From Solea solea (taxonomy: Eukaryota; Chordata; Actinopteri; Pleuronectiformes; Soleidae): a DNA stretch of 64,000 nucleotides. Both the position numbers and the translations under genes were made by a program. The stretch covers positions 8,193,341 to 8,257,340 of the forward strand of contig NC_081154.1 of the NCBI RefSeq assembly GCF_958295425.1, given 5' to 3'. Within the stretch, counting starts at the first letter, position 1. Every line of letters starts with the position of its first letter. Positions 53,522 through 64,000 of the stretch are shown in pieces. The notes beneath the pieces were generated by a model that worked only from the letters and a program-made list of their open reading frames with translations, ran no database searches and was not told the origin of the DNA.

Positions 53522-54832
53522 ATCGTATGTATCTCCTCTTTTAAATGGAAGATACATTTGAGTCACATTTACATTGGTGAATCAAGATATTTTTTACAAA
53601 AGATAATTTACTAGGTGTGATGTCACAGATTAAATCTAAAACTAATCTTATTATGTTATCAAATTGTTAAGCCACCTTTCTACATTCTGTCACTAAACAC
53701 TCCTGGGTCATGGGACTGATTTATACCATAAATGTGTCTTCAACCATATTTATGCACAACTGATGTTCGCCCCCTCCAACAAAACCTGACTCTTTTTTTT
53801 TGAAAAATATGTTTGCTGCTAACATTTTGTCATATTCCGTGCTGCCCCCCCGGTGTATGTACTCATGTGAGGACAGGAAAAGGTCAGCTGTTAACGTTGT
53901 GCTGACATTTCCACTCCAGGGATTCGGTCCTCATGACGCTGTGTGACATGAGGGTCGCAGCTGAGGAAGGGAGAGGCTGAAAAACACATGGTTCATATTT
54001 TGGTGGAAGGAAAACACATCGACACACGGGGTGCAAAAAGTAATGACGCAATATTGCACATGACCACCTTCTATTTTTCTTTTTTCCCAGACCAAACCCC
54101 CTGACTCCCTCCGTCTTCCCCTCCTCTTCCATTCCTTGCAGCTTTTTGTTAATTGTTTGACACATCAAGGGCATTACAGCATCCAAAATCAAAGCCTCAG
54201 CAGCACAGTCAGTACTTTACTGCGCCATCAGCTTGTGTCGTCACTCCCGGGATTCCCACTGGCACAGAGAAGAGAGAGAGAGAAAGAGAGGAAGCGACGC
54301 GTGGGGAGATGGGAGTGGAGACGATGGAAATCACTAAAGCAGTAGGAGGTAATAGATGAGTAAAGCCAGAGATCTACACTCATAAATCGTGTGAGAGATG
54401 TTTCAAAAGGGGAGACGGGGCAAACACAGATTGTTCTTGTGTATAATCTCTCAAAACTCTTTGTTTTGCTCGTTCTCTGCTTGGGGACTTTGGGTAGAAG
54501 ATCATAAACCTGCTTCGTGCTTCCATAGTTAAAGAGGCAAAACGGTTCAAAAGACATCTTTTTTTACACTCGGAAACTGATGCACCAACACTAGACGACA
54601 ACAGGGAGCAAACACTGAGGACTACAGACGGTCGTATTTTGCTGATATTCAACTGATAACTGAACACTAATGTTGTGCACTGGTTTAGTTTAATTTATCA
54701 CATTGGTTTTGTATCAAGGACACTGCAGAAAACACATTAATATCAGCAAGAGAAAATGTGCTTTGTACCACAAACTCATTTCCATTTGAAGTCCTTGGGC
54801 AGGCGGAGAGACATAATAAAATATAGAACATA

Positions 54833-55030
54833 TACACACACAACTACAAGCACACAGGTTTGCACAGCTATTCTTCTTAGAACACTGCATTGACTTATTA
54901 GTATTCATTTAGACAGCCTAATCTGTTAGGTTCAGATTATCCCTAATCTGAACCTAACAATTTAAATCTTAGCCCTAAACTCAAAAAGTAAATTGTCCTA
55001 AAGAGGTATCAAATACAAGCATACACACAA
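54833..55030 (+). repeat. teleost repeat, copy A (CA-linked)
   Basis: CACAGGTTTGCACAGCTATT, CTTCTTA, ACACTGCATTGACTT, followed by CCTAA-rich text and AGAGGTATCAAATACAAG. Co-linear with 59990-60260. Confidence 0.7.
54925..54958. repeat. perfect 15-bp hairpin
   Basis: GTTAGGTTCAGATTA, loop TCCC, then its exact reverse complement; lies within repeat copy A and is not seen in copy B. Confidence 0.95.
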
Positions 55031-56978
55031 ATCATTAAATGATTTCAGTGCATTATATAGAAACTTAACCCACATAATAACTGTGGTGGACAAAACATAT
55101 GTTCTGCAGGCATAAACATTATGAAAAAATGGGATAGTACTTGTTTGGTGGTTGAGTTTTTACACCTTTTCAGGTCTAATATTTCAGCATTGTTGCACCC
55201 TGCTGCTGCAAACTTATGTCACAGCTGTTAAAAAATATATGTTGCAAAGGTAAAGGCTACATCACGCCTCTTGTGCACATCTGAAGACCACTTTTTTCTT
55301 ATTACTGGGTCACAATCTGAAAAGGTATTCTACACTAGCTTCTTAATTCATGCTCAAAAATATCCACAGCCTCAGAGCGGCTACATACATGAAAGCCACA
55401 ATGTGCAGAATTTGCATCCGCAAGGTAACTGAGAAGAAATAGAGAAACCAAAGATCCAAGGCAGTGATTCACGTTTGTGAATATCTGTGTGAAACAATAA
55501 TGACTGTAAAATGAACGCTATTTTTTAATAACTGCATAAGAGCACATATTCTGTTCAGCACAGGTTGGTAAATCTCTGCTCTATTAACCTATCTGGGGGT
55601 TTAAAGTATTTATACTGTCATGTTACCTTGCTGTACCATTTTACAGCTTAATATTAAGACCGCTTTCCTTTGGGCGTTATCGAAGGCCAGACCATGAGAT
55701 AATGAGGTGATTATATGGAAAACATAGTCCGATAAAAAAAACCATTCAGAACAATAACAATTCTGAATCAAACAAAACAGCACAGGTGGGAATATAAACA
55801 CCTGCACACTAACAAGGTCCCCAACATCTCTTCAGCTGATTTGCTTTTCTCCGTGAACTAACGCCATAGCAACAATGTTTGCAGACTCTGGTGTTCTCCC
55901 CGGTCACCTTAAGCGGTTTAAAAAAACTTGAAGTGTTTATTTTACACTTCAATTTTAAGAATCTCATCAGAGACCCGGGGGCTCAGCGGCGCACAGAACA
56001 GGAGATTAGGACCACTGTCACAGCCGAGGCCTTAATGGAGACGGTGGACATGTGATACCGATTGACTCACACCATCAAGTCGTACCATATTTTGGATCCT
56101 ATACACTTTAAGGCTGGGGCAATATGTTCTCTTCAAGATTGCACTGGATCACGATACATGTACAGTGTTGGGATTCGATAGCACCCATAGTTACTCTGCT
56201 GTTCCGCCTTAAACCAGAATTGAATCATACATTTCTTGAAACAATAAGCCATGAATTTTATTTCCGAAATGTACAAATTCCTATTTTTTTTGATGACTAA
56301 GTGCAGGCTTGGGGAGTAAAAGTAAGCTTTTTTTTCCCCACTTTCCCCACATTTTCTAAGGTCACATTGTTCTGTTGTTAAAAGTGATCTATAGATATTT
56401 ATTTTCTCTCATCTTTATTTGCATTTGAATTGTGGTAATCCAAAATTAACCAAGTTACATTACTTTAATAGTGTGGTACTTACTTGGATTAGGTTACTAA
56501 CTGCATTTTTGAACAGGTAATTCAACAATTGTGCCCTTGATTATGGCTGGTGTTTTTCTATTTGTCTTTCGATTTGAACATAAACACTGACATGATTGAG
56601 AAAACAAATAATGAATGGCTGAGATTAATTCAGTCCATCTTTGGCTGGGGAATCGGTATGTGATGATGTGAGAGAAAAAAAAAATGGTTCAAGGACAGAA
56701 AAAAATCCCCCAGGAGAATTGTTGCAGGTTAAGTCATATTACCCAGCATGCTTCTCTCCAACTCGTACTGGGGGAGGAAGGCTAGGGGTTGTTGTGGCAG
56801 CAGGCATTGCAGCGTCAGAGCGTATGGACGGATCACATGTAAGAGAGTAGATGAATGAAGCAATGGCGTAAAGGGGAGTCATCGCTGCAAGAGCAGCCTG
56901 AGGTGTGGCGCCGCTGACTGAGCTTTCATTTGTCGGGAGAGAACAGAGTAGATCTTTATCTTCACACTCACTCACTCA

Positions 56979-56987
<9 letters not shown>

Positions 56988-57038
<51 letters not shown>
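56988..57038 (+). repeat. (CA)n microsatellite
   Basis: About 25 uninterrupted CA units after CACT/CTCT runs. Confidence 0.95.
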
Positions 57039-57041
<3 letters not shown>

Positions 57042-57231
57042 CTTCATTTGGCTTCAAGGGCACCCCCTCAAATGACTGTGAAAGTAAGAGAGGAATAAGA
57101 AAAAAATAAGATCCTGTTCAATTCAAATTCAGAGATGGATATAATTGATGTTTTTTTAAGTACATTGACTCATGCACAGTGTAAATGTACATTACTTCCT
57201 TGCCTCATATAAAGTATTAAGAATAGATTAG

Positions 57232-57290
57232 ATTAGATTGAATTAGACTTCCTTCATTGATCCAATGCTGGGAAATTACAGGGGATGGAC
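57232..57290 (+). repeat. retroelement tail fragment
   Basis: ATTAGATTAGATTGAATTAG then CTTCATTGATCC and GGGAAATTAC, resembling a widespread fish retroelement tail. Confidence 0.45.
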
Positions 57291-57761
57291 AAATGATAAG
57301 CACAACGAAGAAAAGGAATTAGAAATAAAGCAAGAAATAAAACAGGAAATATGTACAGCTATAGAGCACAGATTAGCCATCTTTAATTACATTATATGAG
57401 ATTATTGAGCGTGGCTAATTATATCAGCCTACAATTTTTGCAACCAGTAAATGGGGGCACCAACAGTCTGTAACATTTCTGTACCTTTTAGAAATGGCAG
57501 TAAAATAGTACAAATGTTATAGTCTGCATAAATTTGCTCTTGTCATAACTGGGTCCGATTAACTGTCAGGTATAAAAAGGTTGTTCCCTCTGCAAAATGT
57601 TTGGGAGATACTGTCATAAATGACCGTATTTAAGAGTCTGTGGGTTTTGGACTGATGGGTTGAACAGAGTCATTTTTAATAAGTTTGATTTTGATCTTGA
57701 AGTTTTTTTTTTTGGAAAATAAATAAAAGAAAAACATTGTTCCATGCAGAGTTGCATTTTA

Positions 57762-57791
57762 ATTTAAGTACACACTGGTGTGTACTTAAAT
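57762..57791. repeat. 30-nt palindrome
   Basis: ATTTAAGTACACAC, spacer TG, then its exact reverse complement. Confidence 0.95.
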
Positions 57792-58969
57792 CACCTAAGT
57801 GATAAGTAATTAAATGTAAAATTTAAATATAAATCTTCCATTCCACTGACAAAATGATAGTGTTCAGCCTCGTAGTATTTACAAAAGACCACCTGAATTG
57901 TGGTGTAAGTGCTGCATAGTAAACACATAACACAAGATAACAAAACACAGCCCGGGGCTAATTCCCCTCCAAACAGCACAGCACATCAAAATGCTGCTCA
58001 CAGCCAAAAGTTTCGAGCGTCCAGCTCCAGCTCCCCAGAGAGTTTGCGATTTCTCTCAAGGAGCACAAAATCCCTGCAGCTTTTCTCAGCCCAACACAAT
58101 GAATCGGCCTGACTCATTTCAGATTCCCCCGGACTACCTCCGCTGTCTCTCTTCAGGCCACAAACCAGAGCAAAGCCTTGCAAAATCAAATATCAACAGC
58201 AGGTGGTCGTGCACTTCTTAGACGCCTCCGAAGATTCACTTTTTATCTCCTGGGACTAAATGCTGTCGCCCAAATGTAGCATAGAAGGAGAGATAGGTGA
58301 ACTGAAAGAGCAAAAGTACATACATAAATTGATTCAGATATCAAATATAATTTAAATTTCCTTTTTTTACAGGGCATTATTATTACTTTATTATTGATAC
58401 AATACCACCACTAATAAATAATCTTACTTCATTATAGAGAAGTGATACTTTGACCTTATGGTCTGTCTGCTTTTGGGTCTCTACCTGTGAGTTCATTACA
58501 AACATTTTACTTTTACTGCATTATTTTCATTATCAATCTTTTTCTTGGGCAACACTATAAAACATGTTCTTATGTGAACAGTGTTTTTGTTTCAGCCCTG
58601 AAGAACCTGCAATCTCCATTTTGTGTACAGCTCCACAAGCCTGACATCACAGGAAAAAAGTCCTGCGTGAAGTTAGAATTCAGAATTTAAAACATGAAAC
58701 ATATTGCTGAGGTCTTTTCTCATGTGGATTCCAGCATGTGGACAGTGACAGGCCACCTTTTAGAGACAAATATCAAACAGAAACTGTGAGAAAGAGGAAA
58801 GCAGCTACAGCCTTAGTCGACACTCCAGCCCTGCCATAAAGCACCATATAAAGCCAGCGGCTTTATTGACAAAGTATGACTAATAACAGGGAATTTCTAA
58901 AGGAGATGAGTGGGAACCGCCAGACTAGGTTGCAGTAAAAATGAAATTCAGTGAGTCAACATCATCATC

Positions 58970-59165
58970 GTCATTTTCCGCTTGTCCTGGACCGGGTCAC
59001 AGGGGCTGAAGTGTCAGGAGAGATACTTCTCTGCCCAGCCACTTCCACCAGCTCCTCTGGAAGGATCCCAAGGCGTTGGCAAGCCAGCCGAGAGACGTAA
59101 TCTCTCTAGCTCTGGGTCTCCTCCCAGATGCACATGCCCGATACACCTCCACAGGGAGGCTGTGA
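58970..59165 (+). repeat. teleost non-LTR retroelement 3' fragment
   Basis: Order CGCTTGTCCTGGACCGGGTC, CCCAGCCACTTCCACCAGCT, GGATCCCAAGGCGTTGGCAA, GCCAGCCGAGAGACGTAATC, CACCTCCACAGGGAGGC. Familiar from an abundant fish LINE family (L2/Rex-like; class not certain). The 66-aa frame here is part of it. Confidence 0.75.
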
Positions 59166-59946
59166 AACTAAGAGTCAACTAAAAAAAATATAATGACAGC
59201 TTGACAAAAATAAAATATTGGATTTGCTTCCTTTATCTGATACACTTTTGACATATTACTCATGCTGTCATTTTAAAAGAATTATGACTGTATAAAAACA
59301 CAGATTAAATCATATCGAAGATGAAAAATTACATTGGTAGCAAATGTATCTGCTCCAATGTCTACAAGGTATTCTATCCAGGTCTCATTCATCTGCAACG
59401 AACTCCAGCAATAAGGTATGTATGTATGTAGCTGGAGGGATGAGACACGACAAAGCATTCTACAAATCATCCAGTGCTGCTTGTTCAGTTCATTTTCTGG
59501 ACTCGGGTGCAAAGAAACAACCTGATCGTATCATACAAAACTCTAAATGGTCTTGGACTTCCACATACAGACTGAAAATGTAATCTGTGTTTTTATCAAT
59601 ATTTCAGCACAGCTAAATATATTACCCTCAGGCAGGGTGAAAGCAATGTAGCATCATCTCAAATCACTGATCTGTTTTATCTATAACACGCAAAAAAGTA
59701 AAAGAAAAAAAAGCACCGCATTCAACGTCGAGTTTACCAATAACAGAAAAATCCAGTCCAATCAGCTTGAATCACAACTGTGAAGATTCTGAAAATTCTG
59801 AAGTCAAGTTACAGTATATACAGTACAAGTGAATATCTCCTCTGTGTTTTGAGTGCAGCTGGTCACCAACAAACATGTCTTGTAGCAGCTGTACAACTAA
59901 ACAATGTGTGATGCCCTTTTGAGTCTGTAGTCCTTACCTCAGCTGG

Positions 59947-59948
<2 letters not shown>

Positions 59949-59999
<51 letters not shown>
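59949..59999 (+). repeat. (CA)n microsatellite
   Basis: About 25 uninterrupted CA units directly preceding repeat copy B. Confidence 0.95.
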
Positions 60000-60003
<4 letters not shown>

Positions 60004-60260
60004 GTTTGCACAGCTATTCTTCTTAAGACACTGCATTGGCTTCCATTCATGTGGACGGCATAAGTACTATTTCTCACCTTTCTCAACCTCAACCAGTTAT
60101 TGCCTCAGCCTAACCTTAACCTAACTATAATTCAAATTCAGTTCCTCAGAAATGAGGTTCTGCCTAAAAGGACCAGGTTTTGGGTCTCTATGTGGACTAC
60201 TGGTGCTGACAGGGGTTAGTGTTTAAGCCTAAAAAAAGAGGTAACAAATACAAGTGCACA
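59990..60260 (+). repeat. teleost repeat, copy B (CA-linked)
   Basis: AACAGGTTTGCACAGCTATT, CTTCTTAAGACACTGCATTGG, then CCTAACCTTAACCTAACTAT, AGGACCAGGTTTTGGGTCTC and GAGGTAACAAATACAAG. Same order as copy A. Confidence 0.75.
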
Positions 60261-60408
60261 CATGAAAAGACATGAACTCGACGCTCATGTTAGACTGCAG
60301 TAACCAGCATTGACCTTGTTGTCACTGGGGGTCACCCAGTCTGAGCAGCCTGTCTCCCAGCACACAGCAGAGGTGGAGAGAGCTCACACACACACATACA
60401 GACAAACA

Positions 60409-60412
<4 letters not shown>

Positions 60413-60453
<41 letters not shown>

Positions 60454-60460
60454 TGTGTGT
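60413..60460 (+). repeat. (GA)n(GT)n compound microsatellite
   Basis: About 19 GA units followed by five GT units. Confidence 0.95.
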
Positions 60461-63355
60461 TCCCTCTGTGTTGTGGATTTATTTTCATGTCTTTACACAG
60501 CTGGCCTGAACTAGAACTGGTGGTGCTTCTTGACCCAGGAGACACGGAATCGTGTTGAAATGTAGGACAAGCATGTGGCTGTGCTTTCTGCAGCTTTTTC
60601 ATCAACAACACGACTTGAACTTAAAGGCTGGGGGACATTATTTAAACCTCCAAACATAAAACCCAATTGGTTAATTAATGTCGGCTGTTAAATGGTTGTA
60701 CATGCTAACAGAGAGCTTTTCGAAAGACAGGTAAACATCAGCTTATTCTTCCTTCTGCCACAGATTTGCTGTGATAATAAAGCAATCTAAACACTGTGTC
60801 TTCAACATTTAATTGGACTAATGTCCTTGTCCCAGTATACAAGCACCAGTGGGGAAGTTTGGTTTTAGTAGGACTGGCACAATAAGTCAATATTTTCTAA
60901 CATGTTAATGTACTGCGTGGTCTACAAGGGTCTCACCCACTGTCGTTTCATCCCCCTCCTCCCTCTTTACATCTCTATAAACGTCTCAGGGAACACACAG
61001 CAACCTGGCAGCCGGGGAAAGCACAGATCATTGGACTCATCGTCGCAGGAGTACTGGGACAGACACGATTCACACCTGCCAAGTTCTCATCACGCTCAAC
61101 AATTACCCAGAATGACTAATAACTGTGAGAAGGGTACTGAGGTGGAAAGAGAGACAGACAAATGCCCAGAGAGCTAAAGGCACCAAGGGTGAGAATTTTC
61201 TTTGCAAACAAACACACCTTTATATTCATGTTGTCATTGAAATTGTGAAGTAAGTCAAGCAGGTGATGGGCAGGATGAGACAATGTGGCCCTGGAGTTGA
61301 GGCAGCATTGTCAAACTGACATGAGGGTTTCACACCAAAATGGAGCATTTTGTTAGTGGCCCCATTGAAGGCTAACAATAACAGTGATCTGTGAGAGTGC
61401 AAGACAGATGGAGTCACACAGGATCATTTCTCTACTTCTCTCCTGCCTCTCCACTCTTAAGGACTTCGCCATTACGGCTCCAACACTGCCTCCAGAAACG
61501 CGAGGTTGCGCCGTCGCGCCGTTGTTCTTCCTCCATCATAGAGCCAGAGCTTCACCGCTCACGTGACAGACTCAGCCTTTGCATTGTCACACTTGTTGGA
61601 GTGTGACATTTTACAAGAAAATGAACTTGTGAAGGTTCAGCCCCGACACATGTGGGAGCATTATGTATCACAGTCCTGGCACCGATTCTTACAAATGTTC
61701 ACACCATGAGATAATTTCCTCTCACTGGTGCTGACAAATTTCACGGATGAAAACTAACTCTAAACTTGTGACCCTTGCACAGGCACTGGTGTCTTTATTA
61801 GATATTTTATCAGTGAGTCATATGTGGAACAAGGCACAGCCAGTTTTTGCAATCAGAAACTGCTTTTCTGAACCAGAACGCTGCTTAAGCCACAGTACTA
61901 AACATTATGTAAAGCCTCTGATCTAAAACAACGTTCTACCACTTTGTGATAGACAATACATTTTTTTTTTAATCTTGAAAAGTTGAGTACCTTTGGAAAG
62001 ATTAAACAACAATATGAACAATCTTTACAATTCAGATCTATATTGACGCAAAATGTTTAGGGCACAGAGGCAGCTAAGCTTCAGCAAGTTTCAGCAAGTT
62101 ATAAAAACAAGTGATGAAAGCACCAGCATCATCAGGACTTCATCGCAACAGCACCACCTAACTGTCATTTATGACACATACACACACGTACACACAGCAT
62201 ATGGACATATGAATTACGAGTTCACAAACAAACAGACACAAACATGTGGCAGTCTCCCAGCAGGGAGGAGACAGAAGGTGTGAATTCAGGCATTACAACC
62301 AACACCAGTGTCGCGTCTCAGACTGTCAGACTCCTGTGAACAGCACTGACGTACAGACAGAGCTCTGCTAAGGCTGTTAAGAAAATGTGACCTGAGACAA
62401 ATCTCAGGCATTTTAACGAGCCACAAATTTCACAACAGAGAAACAGTCCTTTCAAACTTTTCAGGCTCATTATTTCTTGTGTTTTACTGGAAAGTTCTTG
62501 TTATGTTAGTGAAGGCAGCTGTAAAGTGCTGCAGGGCAAGTTACTTATTCCCATCATAACGTATTAGCCAGATGAGCTCAGCTAATAAAGCAGGGCAAAA
62601 AAAAGATGTTTGACAGATCATGTCACTTGGAAACCATGAGCCAACTATGATTTCGCTGCTAAAATATCCAACTCTCAAACTGACAACAGAACAGTGAAAC
62701 GGATTAAAACAGATGCATTTTAAACACAAATCAGTTATTTATTATATGTATTGGCGATAAACAACTTAACAAATTACCCAATAAAGACAGAAGATGCCAA
62801 AGAAACCTGCCCTGATTCCAGATTCTAAAAAAAAATGAAGATGTGATGATTTTCTTGATCACATTTAGTCATAAATTAAATCAAATCTTTGTGAATGAAG
62901 AGAAAAAAGACAGATTAAACAAAACCAAAGAATGGCATCCATAAAAATTTTGGTCATCCAGTGGGAAGATTATGACTTTTTATACATCATAATTAGATAT
63001 GTAGAATGTAAGCTCTGCTGCTAATACATCTCTCAAAGTGGGGCTACTGTATATGGGATACAAGCCACATCAGTCATTATATATGCTTCTTGGATCGAGT
63101 TTCCTTCTCTGCCTAAGACATGAAAATTTAAAGAGAAGAAGGATTGCTGGATGTAAATCAACACAGAGTTTCAGGAAATCAGAGGTGAAAATGAAAGATT
63201 ATGGTAAACTTTTCAATGCAACCTGCTTACTTCACTCGTTTTGTGATGGCGTTGCTGCACAGTGACATACAAAAATAGATCTGAAGGCATGTTCTTCTTA
63301 CTGCAGACACACGCTTCACAAGGTAAGAATACACTTGTGCACACTACTACTACTA

Positions 63356-63384
63356 CACACAGACACACACACACACACACACAC
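63356..63384 (+). repeat. (CA)n microsatellite
   Basis: CACACAGACACA then a CA run, preceded by a short ACT run. Confidence 0.85.
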
Positions 63385-64000
63385 TACATACATCCTATCT
63401 GATGGCAAAGACATGTGCAGCACACACACGGCTCTGTGTCCACGTGTGCATCCAGATAATGGCCAGCTTGGGAAATCCACTGCTCTCCTATAGCACTAAA
63501 CCAGGTCGTCTGTTACTGCTATGCACACATTTAGCGCTGTGTACATATAGAAACACACACACACACTGCTGCTCGTGTGATGTATTTATAATGAAATGCT
63601 GTGTGATGCAAGTATTTCAGTCTATGAGATTGCTCGACTAATGCTATGGGATGCTCACAGAAGCCTGACTTAGAGGCCATTCATCATTTTCATCCTATTT
63701 TTTCTGTCATTCTGGAGGTTATTATACTGCAGAGTTTCACTGTATCACAGCCCATTTTAACAGGCAACCTACAGAGTGGCACGCCAACATCCTTGATGCA
63801 GTTGGATACTTATCATCTGCCCTGGGGATGAAATAACACCCACATACTGCTTGGTTGGAAATAACACACACACATGGCAGATGTGACGCAGATACCAAAA
63901 TAATTCATTTTTACAAAAAGGACAAAGTCAAGAATGAAAACTGCTTAAAAAAAAACATTAAATGGCTGTTGCCACTTAAAACAATGGGTATAATTAAAGA

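Larger units (their letters stand above)
49491..64000 (-). other. arhgap44 first intron (at least 14.5 kb in the window)
   Basis: No canonical first exon (MKKQFNRMRQL-type) was found. Contents: teleost retroelement fragments at 50150-50400 and 58970-59165, hairpins at 53433-53521, 54925-54958 and 57762-57791, a repeat pair at 54833-55030 and 59990-60260, several CA/GA microsatellites and the alternative first exon candidate at 50820-50884. A frame at 60989-61174 was examined and not supported. Nothing else gene-like. Confidence 0.7.

Noticed and set aside
54833..60260. CCTAA-rich text in the CA-linked repeats as interstitial telomere sequence
   Set aside because: CCTAAC words are few and irregular, not TTAGGG arrays; they belong to a dispersed repeat.
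60384..60611. Minus-strand MKKLQKAQ... as the missing arhgap44 first exon
   Set aside because: Only the first three residues resemble the expected MKKQFNRMRQL; there is no fitting donor and it runs into the GA microsatellite.
60989..61174. Plus-strand frame SGNTQQPGSRGKHRS... as an exon
   Set aside because: A possible acceptor (GTCTCAG) exists, but no matching neighbours or family; unsupported.

Overview
The window is vertebrate nuclear DNA, almost certainly from a ray-finned (teleost) fish. Genes are split by GT-AG introns, the three recognisable proteins are vertebrate orthologues, and the introns carry CA/GA microsatellites and repeat sequences typical of teleosts. Gene identities come from remembered protein families plus splice-phase bookkeeping; no search was run. 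Every exon boundary given was checked for reading-frame continuity.

Layout. 1-4960: an AT-rich satellite array with a unit of about 38 bp, running off the left edge and showing higher-order copies of 836 and 989 bp. 5300-16550, minus strand: a complete ndel1 gene (dynein/LIS1 regulator, 346 aa, nine exons including a 5' UTR exon with upstream ORFs). 16560-17800: AT-rich intergenic DNA with a 35-nt near-perfect palindrome. 17804-22865, plus strand: a tex47 (C7orf62-like) gene of 247 aa in eight coding exons, preceded by an exact RFX X-box and an orphan candidate 5' exon. 22870-64000, minus strand: arhgap44 (RICH2, BAR plus RhoGAP protein), convergent with tex47. Twenty-one coding exons are visible (959 residues with a large proline/serine-rich exon included). 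The expected first coding exon was not found, so the gene probably continues past the right edge. A possible alternative first exon with compatible phase lies at 50820-50884.

How they relate: ndel1 (minus) and tex47 (plus) are divergent; tex47 and arhgap44 are tail to tail. They have no evident shared pathway: Ndel1 works in dynein-dependent transport and neuronal migration, Arhgap44 in Rac1/Cdc42 down-regulation at curved membranes and spines, and TEX47 is testis-associated in mammals.

The most interesting signals are in arhgap44: a 522-bp phase-matched proline/serine-rich exon, an 18-nt microexon, UG-repeat tracts abutting three splice sites, an in-frame alternative donor, and the alternative first exon candidate. 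Others are the satellite's higher-order structure, overlapping uORFs in ndel1, and a BLUF-like sequence pattern in TEX47. No bacterial-style system, virus or CRISPR array was seen.
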